Assembly: GCA_018644935.1 (NCBI GenBank)
Contig: JABGPL010000016.1
Span: 1 to 61,193, forward strand
Length of the DNA stretch: 61,193 nucleotides
Direction: 5' to 3'
From: Calditrichota bacterium
GTDB taxonomy: Bacteria > Electryoneota > AABM5-125-24 > Hatepunaeales > Hatepunaeaceae
The position numbers and the translations under genes were made by a program. The notes beneath the pieces are model-generated. The model did not search any database, had not been told where the DNA came from, and was given only the letters and a program-made list of their open reading frames with translations. Shown piece after piece: positions 1 to 8,758 of the stretch; the stretch's first letter is position 1, and the number at the start of each line of letters is the position of its first letter.

Positions 1-197
<197 letters not shown>

Positions 198-504
198 AAG
201 CATTCGATTGAGAATTTTGGATTTACATTTGAAATGAAGTTCAAAGATTTTCAGTCAGGATCTGAAAAATATATCTATACACCTTAGATGATCGAAAGCT
301 CTGTTTATCTTCAGAGTACTTCTAAATGTTTGCGCAACAACAAGTGCGAGTCTATTTGCAGCGCCAGTCTCGCTTGCGTATACCCCCCCCAGCGTGACGG
401 GGCTGGTTAGCTGCTATTTTACAACACAGAAGTGCTTTACAAGGTAATCAACTGTAAGTGAGTATATAAATTGAACGTGATTCGCTCCGTTCAATACGAG
501 GATT
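198..504 (+). other. 23S-5S internal transcribed spacer
   Basis: About 300 bp separate the 23S and 5S rRNAs. I see no tRNA cloverleaf and no open reading frame of coding character here. A run of eight C occurs at 387-394. The spacer should be transcribed as part of the rRNA precursor and removed by processing. Confidence 0.6.
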
Positions 505-624
<120 letters not shown>

Positions 625-632
625 TTTAATTT

Positions 633-669
633 AGACGGCATATATAAACTATATGCCGTCTTTTTTTTT
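633..669 (+). terminator. rho-independent terminator of the rRNA operon
   Basis: AGACGGCATAT (633-643) pairs perfectly with ATATGCCGTCT (651-661), with a 7-nt loop and nine Ts straight after. It lies 8 bp after the 5S gene and 27 bp before the next reading frame. Confidence 0.9.
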
Positions 670-695
670 GCTGTATTTATAGAAAATGGAAGCCA

Positions 696-1364
696 ATGCA
701 CCTTACCTTAAGTTTCAAGAAAATCATCAAGCAATTAGCCCCTAACTTTTTCCTAAAAGCCATGATGAAGTTCGAGTATCCTGTTCTTAAAATCCTTTAC
801 AAGTACTTTAGCAGACCAGTTACTCAACTTGAAACCGCTAAGGCAAAAACCCGCAGATTTAACGAAAAATTCTTTTCTAAGTATTGCAATGGAAGTGGCT
901 TAGACATTGGCTATGGAGGAGACATTCTTATAAATGGGTGCCGGGGTTTTGATTTTGAGCATGGGGATGCACAGTATCTGAAAGGTTTAAAAGCTGAGTC
1001 CTTTGATTATGTCTATTCCGGACACACGCTTGAACACATGGTTGATGAATCCTTAGCTTTGAAGAACTGGTGGCGGGTAGTCAAATCTGGTGGGTATTTG
1101 ATTTTATACATCCCACACAGAGACCTTTACGAAAAACGTAAAAGCCTGCCTTCACAGTGGAACCCGGATCACAAACACCTCTTTCTGTTAGACAAAGACG
1201 AGGAACCAGACACGGTCGGAGTAGTACCATTGATTGCAAAATCCCTAATTGGTTATGAAATTGAATATGCGAAGGTGTGTGACGAGGGTTATGTCAGTCA
1301 TGGGCCAAACTCACATAGTGATGGGGAGTATTCGATTGAAGTTGTTTTGAAGAAGATGGGTTAG
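696..1364 (+). CDS. class I SAM-dependent methyltransferase
   Basis: A 222-aa protein with a methyltransferase-11-type core. The SAM-binding loop is the degenerate LDIGYGGD (about residues 70-77), where DLGCGxG is usual. A typical motif follows in the middle of the domain (HTLEHMVDESLALKNWWRVV, then SGGYLILYIP). The substrate cannot be read from sequence; the closest look-alikes act in polysaccharide or small-molecule methylation. The ATG at 696 has GGAAG five bases upstream. It starts only 27 bp after the rRNA terminator, an unusually tight position for a non-ribosomal gene, and it either has a promoter inside the terminator region or relies on read-through. No partner genes are adjacent. 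Confidence 0.75.
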   Translation: MHLTLSFKKIIKQLAPNFFLKAMMKFEYPVLKILYKYFSRPVTQLETAKAKTRRFNEKFFSKYCNGSGLDIGYGGDILINGCRGFDFEHGDAQYLKGLKAESFDYVYSGHTLEHMVDESLALKNWWRVVKSGGYLILYIPHRDLYEKRKSLPSQWNPDHKHLFLLDKDEEPDTVGVVPLIAKSLIGYEIEYAKVCDEGYVSHGPNSHSDGEYSIEVVLKKMG

Positions 1365-1619
1365 GAGTATTTTTTTAGCGCGAGCGTGAGAATATGAATA
1401 AATTACTAAGCATTTTAGTCCAACAGTAACATTCTTAACTTATTATATGGAAGTTTTGAATGTTGTAGTTTTAGTCTGTATATTTGATCAGTAAAAGTAT
1501 GATGAATAGTGCGCACTTTGTTGATGCGTATCCATTAATTGAAAAGATATACAAAAGACGGGAAGTAAGGTGAACCATTCATGCATCCTCAATACGATAT
1601 TTAAATGAAGGGAAATCAA

Positions 1620-2444
1620 ATGAGAACTATTTCAGCAGTGCTACTCTTAGTTATTGCTTTGAGCCTATCCGCTCACGCTCAATGCCAAGTCGAGTGGAGC
1701 TACGAGGTCGAAGGCGTGTCACATATTGGTGCGCTGGCATACACGGGCTCATTTTATGGCAACTCCGATTACAACGGCGATGGAATAGCCGAGATTTTAA
1801 TTTATTATTCAAGCGAAGACCAATTGAATTACCTGGTCGTGGATGGACGGTCACATCAAGAGCTCTTCCGCCTTCAGAATACTTCAACTCCTTATCCCCT
1901 GATAAATCTCGACAGCGATCCCGAACCGGAATTCATCACCTGGGAATCAGATCTAATTGAAATTCGATCCGGGGTGGATGGTACGGTGGAATGGACTGAG
2001 CGGAACTTGACTGGAATTACCAATGTTGGACACTTTGATGATTTTGACAATGACAGCCGTATTGAGTTTTTGGTTACAACTTTTAACGACAACATTGGAA
2101 CAGTTTACGTTTATGGCTATCCCGGTCGAGGTGAAGGGGTGAAAGAAGGTGATGATCACAGCTTTCCGAATGAAACCGGATTGACCGCCGGACCGAACCC
2201 GTTCAACAACAACACAGTGGTAAAGTTCGTCTCAGAATCCCAAAGCGAGGCTGAACTCACCATTGTGGATCAGACCGGACGGATACTCATCCGCGATGCA
2301 AGATACCAACTGAAAGCAGGTGAAAACAATCTCACTCTATCGTCCATTCTTCCCGGCTATAACTCGCTCCCTGGTGGCGCTTACATTCTGAGAATCAATG
2401 CTGATGGACAGAACTCCACCATCAATTTGGTGAAATTGCCTTAA
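1620..2444 (+). CDS. secreted protein with T9SS-type C-terminal sorting domain
   Basis: A protein of about 274 aa. The ATG at 1620 is preferred over the one at 1605 because AAGGGAA sits about 7 bases upstream and the product then opens with a clean signal peptide (MRTISAVLLLVIALSLSAHA). The middle has short FG-GAP/VCBS-like features (NGDGIAEI, DNDSRIEF), Asp-rich loops of a calcium-binding beta-propeller type. The last 85 residues, starting at AGPNPFNNNTVVKF and ending GGAYILRINADG, form the beta-sandwich sorting domain typical of T9SS cargo. It is probably exported across both membranes and anchored or released at the surface. The ligand or enzymatic role is unknown. Confidence 0.8.
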   Translation: MRTISAVLLLVIALSLSAHAQCQVEWSYEVEGVSHIGALAYTGSFYGNSDYNGDGIAEILIYYSSEDQLNYLVVDGRSHQELFRLQNTSTPYPLINLDSDPEPEFITWESDLIEIRSGVDGTVEWTERNLTGITNVGHFDDFDNDSRIEFLVTTFNDNIGTVYVYGYPGRGEGVKEGDDHSFPNETGLTAGPNPFNNNTVVKFVSESQSEAELTIVDQTGRILIRDARYQLKAGENNLTLSSILPGYNSLPGGAYILRINADGQNSTINLVKLP

Positions 2445-2636
2445 GTTGAAGTATCGAATCGTTTGTATTACATTGAAGTGTAGTCGTTAATTTAAAGAAG
2501 ATCAACCTGTAATCTCTTATCTATACAAGATATCATTGTTGGAGCAAATGAGAAGATTGAGCCGCTTTTGTAAAGATAATGTTGATGGATGTAATGATTT
2601 GGATTCCTCTGTTTCAGCGGAACAAGAGATCTCTTA

Positions 2637-2676
2637 CCCTGCCGGCTTTTTGCTATGGTGGGGTTTTTGTGTTTTT
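2637..2676 (+). terminator. terminator-like hairpin, copy 1 of a repeated element
   Basis: CCCTGCC (2637-2643) pairs with GGTGGGG (2657-2663) using two G-U pairs, followed by TTTTTGTGTTTTT. The same stem, loop layout and tail recur at 17517-17551. It lies about 190 bp after the stop of the upstream gene, so it may terminate that transcript. Confidence 0.5.
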
Positions 2677-2694
2677 GATATGGCCCTTAAATTA

Positions 2695-2765
2695 ACAGCA
2701 GATCTCGCGGATTACACAGATTATATTCCCGTTCACTAATCTGTGTAATCTAAGTAATCTGCTGT
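2695..2765. repeat. long inverted repeat, copy 1 (GCAGATT/GGATTAC family)
   Basis: Two 29-bp arms (2695-2723 and 2737-2765) are near-complementary: ACAGCAGATCTCGCGGATTA opens the first and TAATCTGCTGT closes the second. The RNA or single strand would fold into one long hairpin with a 13-nt loop. A sister element lies at 4487-4547, so the pair brackets the next gene. Confidence 0.8.
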
Positions 2766-2812
2766 GAGGTTTTCTTTAGTTTTATGTTTACGAAAATATA
2801 TTGGAGGAGCTA

Positions 2813-4483
2813 ATGCCTAGAGAGATTCTGTTTATTTTGTTTGCTTTCGTTTTGTGGACAACTTTAGGACATGCGCAAACACACATTGGCGGTGAGATTA
2901 GCGGACGTTTGACTTTTGATGGATCACCATATGTTGTCGATCTGGATGGTGCTCGAGATTTTATCGTTCCTAATGGAGATACACTGATAATAGATGCTGG
3001 AGTGCGGATTGTCTTTCAAGAACGTGGTGGTGCCAGCTGTTTCGGTGTTATTATTGCCAACGGAACTGCCGAAAATCCAATTGATTTCACATCAGAGGAA
3101 GGCAATTGGTATGGAATATCGGTTGGGGATCCCGTTGACACTACAAAATATGAGAGCATATTCCGACATACATTGTTTGGAGCTTATGATTTCTTTATTC
3201 AAGGGCATGGTGCAGCTCTATATTGTGGAGGCTATTCTTGGATTTACGTGGATAACTGTCATTTTTGGGGTAATTGCGAAGCAATAATTGCTTCGAATTT
3301 CCATATTCAAAATTCGAGTTTTGGTAGACACGGTGAGTTTTTCAGCATCAGAATTGATGGAACTCCTGATGAGTCTTCCTACATTAGAAAGTGTGTATTC
3401 TTAGAGGAATGTGACAATCCTATTTACTCTCGACAAGGGGGATTTGCAGTAATTAATTGTCTATTTAATGGTCGTGGTTTCAATGTAGGTGATTCAGTAA
3501 ATGTTGAAAACTGCATATTTCACAACTGTAACAATGCAATTATATTAGGGAATCCCGGCGACAATGATGCTTTCAGGATACCAAGAATAGTAAACAATAT
3601 TTTCTTTTCTGAGAATGCCAATCACATTAACAGTTCAGAAGGAGCGAGCGCACCTGAGGGCTTTTCGGAATTAACTCAGACTAATTTAAATGCTGATTCT
3701 GTGGACGTCTATGGGAATCTCTTTTTAGATCCTCTACTTGTCGAAGAAGGTGAATTCCCTGAACCGTACTTTCTAACAATAGAATCTCCCTGTATTGATG
3801 CTGGTAATATGGGATCAGAATATGATCCTGATAGCACTTTCGCGGATATCGGTCCTTTCTTTTTCCCACAGGGGAATATTCGGTGTATTGTCGATAGTGT
3901 TGTTTTCGAGGGTGTTCAAACCGGTGAGAGACTGGAGCAGATCATCGAGATATCCAATGTTGGGTTGGTTGAATTGAATGTAAGTGATTATTACATAATC
4001 CCGGAAAATTCAGATTTTGTATATGAATTTGTAGAGGATGAAGTGTGGGAGGTTCCTCCCGGGTCTTCTTTTGAGATGTATGTGTGGTATATTCCTCGGG
4101 AGGAAGGGATATCTGAAGCGGTGTTTACAATAGAAACCGATGATCGGGACACACCGAACATTGAGGTAAACTTATTTGGTTCTGCACTGAAAGTCTATTC
4201 TGATTTATCCGACATTCCACAAAGCATTCTGCTTTCTCCTGCTTTCCCGAACCCGTTCAATAGCAAGACTCGAGTTTCTTATCAACTGCCTGGACTTCAA
4301 GTGGTGGATGTTTCCATTTATAATATGAGTGGTGAAAGGATTGCCACACTTGAACAAGTCAGGCGCCCCGCCGGATATTATGATTTGATGTGGGATGCCG
4401 CTGGCGTGGCTTCCGGGGTGTATTTTGTTCGGTTAATGGCGGGGGATTTTGTTGGGACTCAGAAGGTTGTTTTGGTGCGGTGA
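2813..4483 (+). CDS. secreted beta-helix protein with Ig-like and T9SS-type C-terminal domains
   Basis: A protein of about 556 aa. The ATG at 2813 is chosen over the in-frame TTG at 2801 because GGAGG lies five bases before it. A signal peptide (MPREILFILFAFVLWTTLGHA) is followed by a right-handed parallel beta-helix region of roughly 330 residues with short repeated turns (GTAENPIDF, NCIFHNCNNAI, VNNIFFSENANHI), as in polysaccharide lyases and adhesins. Then comes a domain of about 90 residues resembling ASPM/Hydin-type Ig folds (VQTGERLEQIIEISNVGLVE). The last 80 residues are a sorting domain opening with AFPNPFNSKTRVSYQLPG. It is probably a surface-exposed adhesin or polysaccharide-active protein; no catalytic residues are evident. 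Long inverted repeats flank it. Confidence 0.8.
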   Translation: MPREILFILFAFVLWTTLGHAQTHIGGEISGRLTFDGSPYVVDLDGARDFIVPNGDTLIIDAGVRIVFQERGGASCFGVIIANGTAENPIDFTSEEGNWYGISVGDPVDTTKYESIFRHTLFGAYDFFIQGHGAALYCGGYSWIYVDNCHFWGNCEAIIASNFHIQNSSFGRHGEFFSIRIDGTPDESSYIRKCVFLEECDNPIYSRQGGFAVINCLFNGRGFNVGDSVNVENCIFHNCNNAIILGNPGDNDAFRIPRIVNNIFFSENANHINSSEGASAPEGFSELTQTNLNADSVDVYGNLFLDPLLVEEGEFPEPYFLTIESPCIDAGNMGSEYDPDSTFADIGPFFFPQGNIRCIVDSVVFEGVQTGERLEQIIEISNVGLVELNVSDYYIIPENSDFVYEFVEDEVWEVPPGSSFEMYVWYIPREEGISEAVFTIETDDRDTPNIEVNLFGSALKVYSDLSDIPQSILLSPAFPNPFNSKTRVSYQLPGLQVVDVSIYNMSGERIATLEQVRRPAGYYDLMWDAAGVASGVYFVRLMAGDFVGTQKVVLVR

Positions 4484-4486
4484 TGG

Positions 4487-4547
4487 ACAGCAGATTGCGC
4501 GGATTGTTTGCGACACTAAAATCTGCGTAATCCGCACAATCTGCTGT
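4487..4547. repeat. long inverted repeat, copy 2 (GCAGATT/GGATTAC family)
   Basis: ACAGCAGATTGCGCGGATT (4487-4505) pairs with AATCCGCACAATCTGCTGT (4529-4547) with a single G-U/mismatch. It belongs to the same family as the element at 2695-2765. It starts 4 bp after the stop codon of the beta-helix gene and may double as a 3' end structure for converging transcripts. Confidence 0.8.
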
Positions 4548-4558
4548 GGGCTATGAAA

Positions 4559-4582
4559 GGGCTGAAGATTTTCAGCCCCTAC
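4559..4582 (-). repeat. REP-like hairpin with GTAG foot, family B
   Basis: On the minus strand this reads GTAG followed by a hairpin, GGGCTGAAAA against TTCAGCCC. The stop codon of the LolA-like gene lies inside it, so the repeat has supplied or sits on the gene's 3' end. Related copies form an inverted pair at 17179-17244. Confidence 0.65.
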
Positions 4583-5343
4583 CGTAGAGACGCCTTCGTG
4601 AACATATGATCCGGAATATCGACATCAATATCTATCTTGTCAATCACATATTCCGTGCCTTTGCCTTTAGACAGCATATCCTTGAAACGCATTTTCTTGG
4701 GGTACCATCTGTCCTTCAACTTGATTACATTGAGGATTTCCAGTCGTTTTAGCAACTTGCCGCTTTTTGCGTAGCGCTCCTCTTTTAAACCTAACCAGCG
4801 TTCTGTGTCTACCCACATTTTGCGGGAATGGTATGATACATCTTCTCGATTAGCAGTCAGTTCAACTACCCAGCATTCGCGGTCATTGTATTGTTCCTTG
4901 CCGACTACTTTGGCATCGTAGCTTTTAATTAACTGGCTGTTCTCCATCATGTCTTCGTAGGACAGGTCGGATCCGTTCAGAGACTGGCGCAGCATATGAC
5001 CGGATATTGTTATGATCCTGTCGGTTGGTTCAGGAGTGTACATCCACAGGTTGTCCTCCAGCATCAGCATCTTGACGCCCTTCTGACGTGGGGGGTGAAG
5101 GTATTCGACCAATCTTGTGTCAGCACCTTTTACCCAGCCCCTGGACTTGAAGCTCAGTTCCCGTCCACGTCTATCGAAAACTGTCATGGTTGCTTCAGTC
5201 ATGGCCTTGTCAAGGTAGACGTTGTCGTCGATCATTTTCAGGATGTACTCGCCTGTGACTTCCTCTGCCCGGGAGGTCTGAGTTCCTAAAAAGCCGATTA
5301 ACCCTAACAGGATGATGTATGTAATGTACTTTAATGTTTTCAT
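4579..5343 (-). CDS. outer membrane lipoprotein-sorting protein (LolA-like periplasmic carrier)
   Basis: A 254-aa protein with an N-terminal signal peptide ending near SRAEE and a LolA/LolB-like half-barrel fold throughout (FDRRGRELSFKSRGWVKG, LMLEDNLWMYTPEPTDRI, RECWVVELTANRED, MWVDTERWLGLKEERY). The family binds acyl chains in the periplasm and commonly sits next to MacB/LolCE-type permeases, as here. The inferred role is to take a lipid or lipoprotein from the ABC transporter encoded just upstream and ferry it to the outer membrane. It is the last gene of the minus-strand unit, 96 bp after the permease gene. Classical LolA for all lipoproteins is an alternative, but the regulator and barrel upstream suggest a dedicated substrate. 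Confidence 0.82.
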   Translation of the reverse strand: MKTLKYITYIILLGLIGFLGTQTSRAEEVTGEYILKMIDDNVYLDKAMTEATMTVFDRRGRELSFKSRGWVKGADTRLVEYLHPPRQKGVKMLMLEDNLWMYTPEPTDRIITISGHMLRQSLNGSDLSYEDMMENSQLIKSYDAKVVGKEQYNDRECWVVELTANREDVSYHSRKMWVDTERWLGLKEERYAKSGKLLKRLEILNVIKLKDRWYPKKMRFKDMLSKGKGTEYVIDKIDIDVDIPDHMFTKASLR

Positions 5344-5439
5344 TTTTTGTCCTGAATATTGATAATTTTCCGAGTGTCAGGTTAGGACACCTGACACCAC
5401 TCTTTCGTATTTGCCTTCTTGATCACTTTCCAACTTCAA

Positions 5440-6714
5440 TCACTCTTCAAGTTCCTTAAACAACTGCGCCGTTTGTCGTTTGAAGATTCCCAGACCGGAA
5501 AAAACTGCTCCGAATATGGTTGCCATGAGACCGGGAACAAATCCAATAAAAAAGCTCAATGGGGTTATTTTGGCGTGAAGAACCCCGGAGACCACCATAT
5601 CCACCTGGCGCATGGCTTTTGTCATGTCGATGCCGACTTCCTGCAGGTAGTATGAAATTCCTAGTCCGATTGCTGTACCGATGACCGAACCGATAATGCC
5701 GATTACTATCGATTCGTAAACCATACCCAGATAAACGCGAGTTTTCGATTCACCCATTGCCAGCCGGACACCAAATTCGCCGTAGCGGCGAATGCCCTGT
5801 AACAATCCGGTATTCCACAACACAATGGACATTGCAAACACAAATATCATAATCAGAATTAAAACGAAGATTTTCGCGATTTTCAATGAGACACCTAATT
5901 GTGGATTATCGCTCAGGATGTTCATTGTCGTCGAATACTCGTTGGTTGTGTCTTCAAAAGCCGAGTTGAAATCGTTTTTTATTGTAAGAGCTTTTTTATC
6001 ATCATAAACTAATTTTGGTTGGTAGCCGAGAATTTCACCTGACCATCCCATCATGTCAAGACCCCATCTGGCATCCTGGAGATCAACAACAATCAGATTA
6101 CGATCCAACATCGGAATACCAAACTCAATCGTGCCGACTATCTCGAATTTGAATATTGCCATACCACCGGTGGCAGATCCGGTTACCAGCAGAGCTTCTG
6201 CGCCGATTTCCTGATTAAACTCTTCCAACAATCTCGCAGCAGCCAGAGCTTCGCCGGGTTTTTCAGGAAGTCTGCCTGATCGAAGTGCCTTATTCAGGTT
6301 CAGAAAATCTATATCCTGATCGTTTCTGCCCATCAGGTCTGTGGCGATTCCCATCACCGGGCCCTGTGAAATCGGATTTCCAAGTGAGTCGGAGAAATCG
6401 AGCAATCCTCCGAATTTGATGCGTTGCTCCCACAAGAGTTCGGGGTATCTTTCGCGAAGAACTGTTGTGACCGAATCTGCATTGTCAATAGCGAGATCAT
6501 TCGGAAATTCACCAGCGAAATCGGCATAAGCCCGCGTTGTTACCTTAACATGACCGGTGTCGAATCGGGCGGCATCAGCAATAAACTGACCAAACATTCC
6601 AGTCATGTAACAATGCAGGGTTGTTGTAATCATAACGCCGATTAAGACAATCAGCACCGGAAAAAGGCTGCGGTGGCGGTCGCGCAGTAAACCCTTAATG
6701 TAAAATCCTATCAT
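5440..6714 (-). CDS. ABC transporter permease, FtsX/LolCE/MacB type (second permease)
   Basis: A protein of about 424 aa starting at the ATG at 6714, which overlaps the previous stop (ATGA) and has GGAGG five bases upstream; a GTG at 6720 is less likely. The architecture is that of LolC/LolE: one N-terminal membrane segment (about 13-35), a large periplasmic MacB_PCD-like domain, then three C-terminal helices (FVLILIMIFVFAMSIVLWNT, VIGIIGSVIGTAIGLGISYY and a last one near FFIGFVPGLMATIFGAVFS). The loop RRYGEFGVRLAMGESK is the conserved FtsX-family cytoplasmic motif contacting the ATPase. It should form a heterodimer with the adjacent permease and move lipids or lipoproteins out of the inner membrane rather than pump small molecules. 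Confidence 0.87.
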   Translation of the reverse strand: MIGFYIKGLLRDRHRSLFPVLIVLIGVMITTTLHCYMTGMFGQFIADAARFDTGHVKVTTRAYADFAGEFPNDLAIDNADSVTTVLRERYPELLWEQRIKFGGLLDFSDSLGNPISQGPVMGIATDLMGRNDQDIDFLNLNKALRSGRLPEKPGEALAAARLLEEFNQEIGAEALLVTGSATGGMAIFKFEIVGTIEFGIPMLDRNLIVVDLQDARWGLDMMGWSGEILGYQPKLVYDDKKALTIKNDFNSAFEDTTNEYSTTMNILSDNPQLGVSLKIAKIFVLILIMIFVFAMSIVLWNTGLLQGIRRYGEFGVRLAMGESKTRVYLGMVYESIVIGIIGSVIGTAIGLGISYYLQEVGIDMTKAMRQVDMVVSGVLHAKITPLSFFIGFVPGLMATIFGAVFSGLGIFKRQTAQLFKELEE

Positions 6715-7889
6715 GACCACCTCCCGCGTAAAGCGTCAGTTGGTTTCAGTTTAACGACACGTCTCACCGGCAGGAAACTCACCAGAGTAATAAAAAACAT
6801 GAGGATAAAAATCGTTCCAAACACCAGTTGCGGCGAGTACTCGGGATAAACAACCGTCGGAATGGCAAATCCACCGCCCTCTTTTAAGTTGCCAAACCGA
6901 AAACCGGTTGTCATTGTCCAATAGCATATGGGAGCTCCCCACGCAAAGGCTACAACGACCGATAACAAGCCCTGCAATGCGCCCTCGAGAGTAAAGGTTC
7001 CAACAATTTCTTTTCTTGTCATACCAAGGGCCATCAACATTCCCATTTCCTTTCTCCGCCTGAACACTGCCAGCATTTGGGTGTCGAATATCGCCAGCAA
7101 TCCAAGGCTTGAGAGCAGCACGTACATAATCATCCAGAATATGTCACGACCTTTCATGACATTTATCATGTCTTCGAGCAGCTTTTCGGGCAGCATGAAA
7201 TAGAATTGTCCAAACTCACCGATCTCAACATCGAATCCTTTACGAACAGTGATAACAGTCGCCTCGCCCGGCATTTGCATTGCTTCACGCAACGACTCGA
7301 TGGGAATCCAGATTTGACCTGCATCGATTGATGGTGCGATAGTGTTCATGATTTCAACTATCTCAACATCGGTTGCATCAAAAGTTCCATTTGCATCACG
7401 CCATCTCATGGTGATAACATCACCCTTCTCAATTTCGCCAGCTTCTGCCATCCTTGTCCCGATGAGTGCCGGGATTAAATTAGGATTTCCATTCTCGAGT
7501 ACATGCGAGGGTAGCGGGATGATATCCTGATCAGTCTTCACGCCTTTTATCATTAGGGATATCATTCGCCCATGGGGATAAATCGCGCCGAGAGTTGTCA
7601 GGATCGGAATTGCGTTGCCATCGTCGATGATCTTCTGAACATCTGGTGAGATCTTACCGTGACTCTGTTCCAGTGTTAAGGGATCGAACTTATCGTATTC
7701 CTCGTGCCAGAACTGCCCACCGGCATATTCGATGTCAATGATAGCGTCGAGAGCCTGCTGATTAACACCATCGTAAAATCCCTGCACCCAGACAATCACG
7801 ACGAATGCCAGAGATAATACCGCAACGTTAAGCCATGTCTTTAATCCCGCTCCAAGGACGTTGCGAAATGCAAGCCTTAAAACAGTCAT
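6711..7889 (-). CDS. ABC transporter permease, FtsX/LolCE/MacB type (first permease)
   Basis: A 392-aa protein with the same four-helix plan as its neighbour: an N-terminal helix (LNVAVLSLAFVVIVWVQGFY), a periplasmic domain of about 200 residues and three helices at the C-terminal end. FRRRKEMGMLMALGMTRKEI is the FtsX-family signature loop. The start codon overlaps the stop of the ATPase gene (ATGA) and its own stop overlaps the next start, so the three ABC genes are translationally coupled. It is shorter than its partner and only distantly similar to it, as expected for a LolC/LolE-like heterodimer. The substrate is inferred from the LolA-like carrier downstream. Confidence 0.87.
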   Translation of the reverse strand: MTVLRLAFRNVLGAGLKTWLNVAVLSLAFVVIVWVQGFYDGVNQQALDAIIDIEYAGGQFWHEEYDKFDPLTLEQSHGKISPDVQKIIDDGNAIPILTTLGAIYPHGRMISLMIKGVKTDQDIIPLPSHVLENGNPNLIPALIGTRMAEAGEIEKGDVITMRWRDANGTFDATDVEIVEIMNTIAPSIDAGQIWIPIESLREAMQMPGEATVITVRKGFDVEIGEFGQFYFMLPEKLLEDMINVMKGRDIFWMIMYVLLSSLGLLAIFDTQMLAVFRRRKEMGMLMALGMTRKEIVGTFTLEGALQGLLSVVVAFAWGAPICYWTMTTGFRFGNLKEGGGFAIPTVVYPEYSPQLVFGTIFILMFFITLVSFLPVRRVVKLKPTDALRGRWS

Positions 7890-8611
7890 GATTGGCTCCC
7901 TTTGTTCAGCCCATTTGTTACCATAGGAACATCATCAATCACTCGTCCGTCCTCCAGGGTGATTTTTCTCCGCAGGTATTGAATGACTTTTTCGTCATGA
8001 GTCGCGAAAATAAAGGTCGATTTCAGCTCTCTGTTGAGATCAACCATCATTTTTAGAACATTGTGCGAATTCTTTGCATCGAGGTTTGCGGTTGGCTCAT
8101 CTGCCAATACAATTTTAGGCTTCTTTACCATTGCGCGAGCGATTGCAACCCGCTGCCTTTCACCACCCGAAAGATTGACCGGCTTGGATTTGACCTTATC
8201 CGTCAATCCCACCCATTCCAATGCTTCCATAACCATCTGTCGACGCTCTTTGGTTGGCAGTCTTAGCAGCAGCAGAGGGAACTCAACGTTCTCAAAGACG
8301 TTATAAACTGGCAGCAGGTTATAAGTTTGGAAAATGAAACCGAGGTGTTGGTTGCGTAACTCGGCAGCTTTCCCGTGACTGAGCTGGCTAACTTCAGAAT
8401 TCATCACATAGGCTTCTCCCTCGGATGGATCGTCCAGTGCGCCTATGATGTTTAATAATGTCGTTTTACCTGAACCACTGGGACCGACCAAACCGGTGAA
8501 TTCACCTTTATCGAATTCGAGGTTGATATCGCGCAGTGCCGTGAAGAATCCCTTGCCGACAGGGAATTTTTTCACCAGGTTTTCGGTTCTGATCAACTTT
8601 GAATTTTGCAT
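7886..8611 (-). CDS. ABC transporter ATP-binding protein, LolD/MacB type
   Basis: A 241-aa nucleotide-binding subunit with all motifs intact: Walker A GPSGSGKTT (about 43-51), Q-loop in FIFQTYNLLP, signature LSGGERQRVAIARA, Walker B VLADEPTANLD and the H-loop histidine in FATHDEKV. The insert NLLPVYNVFENVEFPLLL is typical of the LolD/MacB/FtsE subgroup that drives mechanotransmission rather than classical transport. It is the first of three ATGA-coupled genes. The upstream side is now filled with REP hairpins and a RAYT gene, which separate it from the barrel and TetR genes. Confidence 0.92.
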   Translation of the reverse strand: MQNSKLIRTENLVKKFPVGKGFFTALRDINLEFDKGEFTGLVGPSGSGKTTLLNIIGALDDPSEGEAYVMNSEVSQLSHGKAAELRNQHLGFIFQTYNLLPVYNVFENVEFPLLLLRLPTKERRQMVMEALEWVGLTDKVKSKPVNLSGGERQRVAIARAMVKKPKIVLADEPTANLDAKNSHNVLKMMVDLNRELKSTFIFATHDEKVIQYLRRKITLEDGRVIDDVPMVTNGLNKGSQS

Positions 8612-8638
8612 GTTTTTGCTCTTTGTTTTTGTTGTTCA

Positions 8639-8663
8639 GTAGGTTAGACATTCTTGTCTGACC
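8639..8663 (+). repeat. REP hairpin with GTAG foot, family A copy 1
   Basis: GTAG at 8639-8642 is followed by a perfect hairpin, GGTTAGACA against TGTCTGACC. A second small hairpin follows at once (ATTCGCCC/GGGCGAAT, 8664-8682). With the inverted copy at 8734-8758 it forms a BIME-like pair about 120 bp long. Confidence 0.75.
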
Positions 8664-8733
8664 ATTCGCCCAACGGGCGAATTCGTGATTTTATAAAACA
8701 CTTTCATGTACGTCATGTTCACGCTTCGGGTGA

Positions 8734-8758
8734 GGACAGGCAGGCATGCCTATCCTAC
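8734..8758 (-). repeat. REP hairpin with GTAG foot, family A copy 2
   Basis: On the minus strand it reads GTAGGATAGGCATG followed by CCTGCCTGTCC. The RAYT stop codon (8750-8752) lies inside it. A small hairpin (TTCACGC/GGGTGAG) flanks it on the side away from the GTAG foot, as in the other family A copies. Confidence 0.8.

Noticed and set aside
198..504. tRNA genes in the 23S-5S spacer
   Set aside because: No acceptor stem with T-loop TTCRA and anticodon arm can be assembled from this stretch.
2536..2739. 67-codon plus-strand frame
   Set aside because: It runs through a terminator-like hairpin and an inverted repeat and has no coding character.
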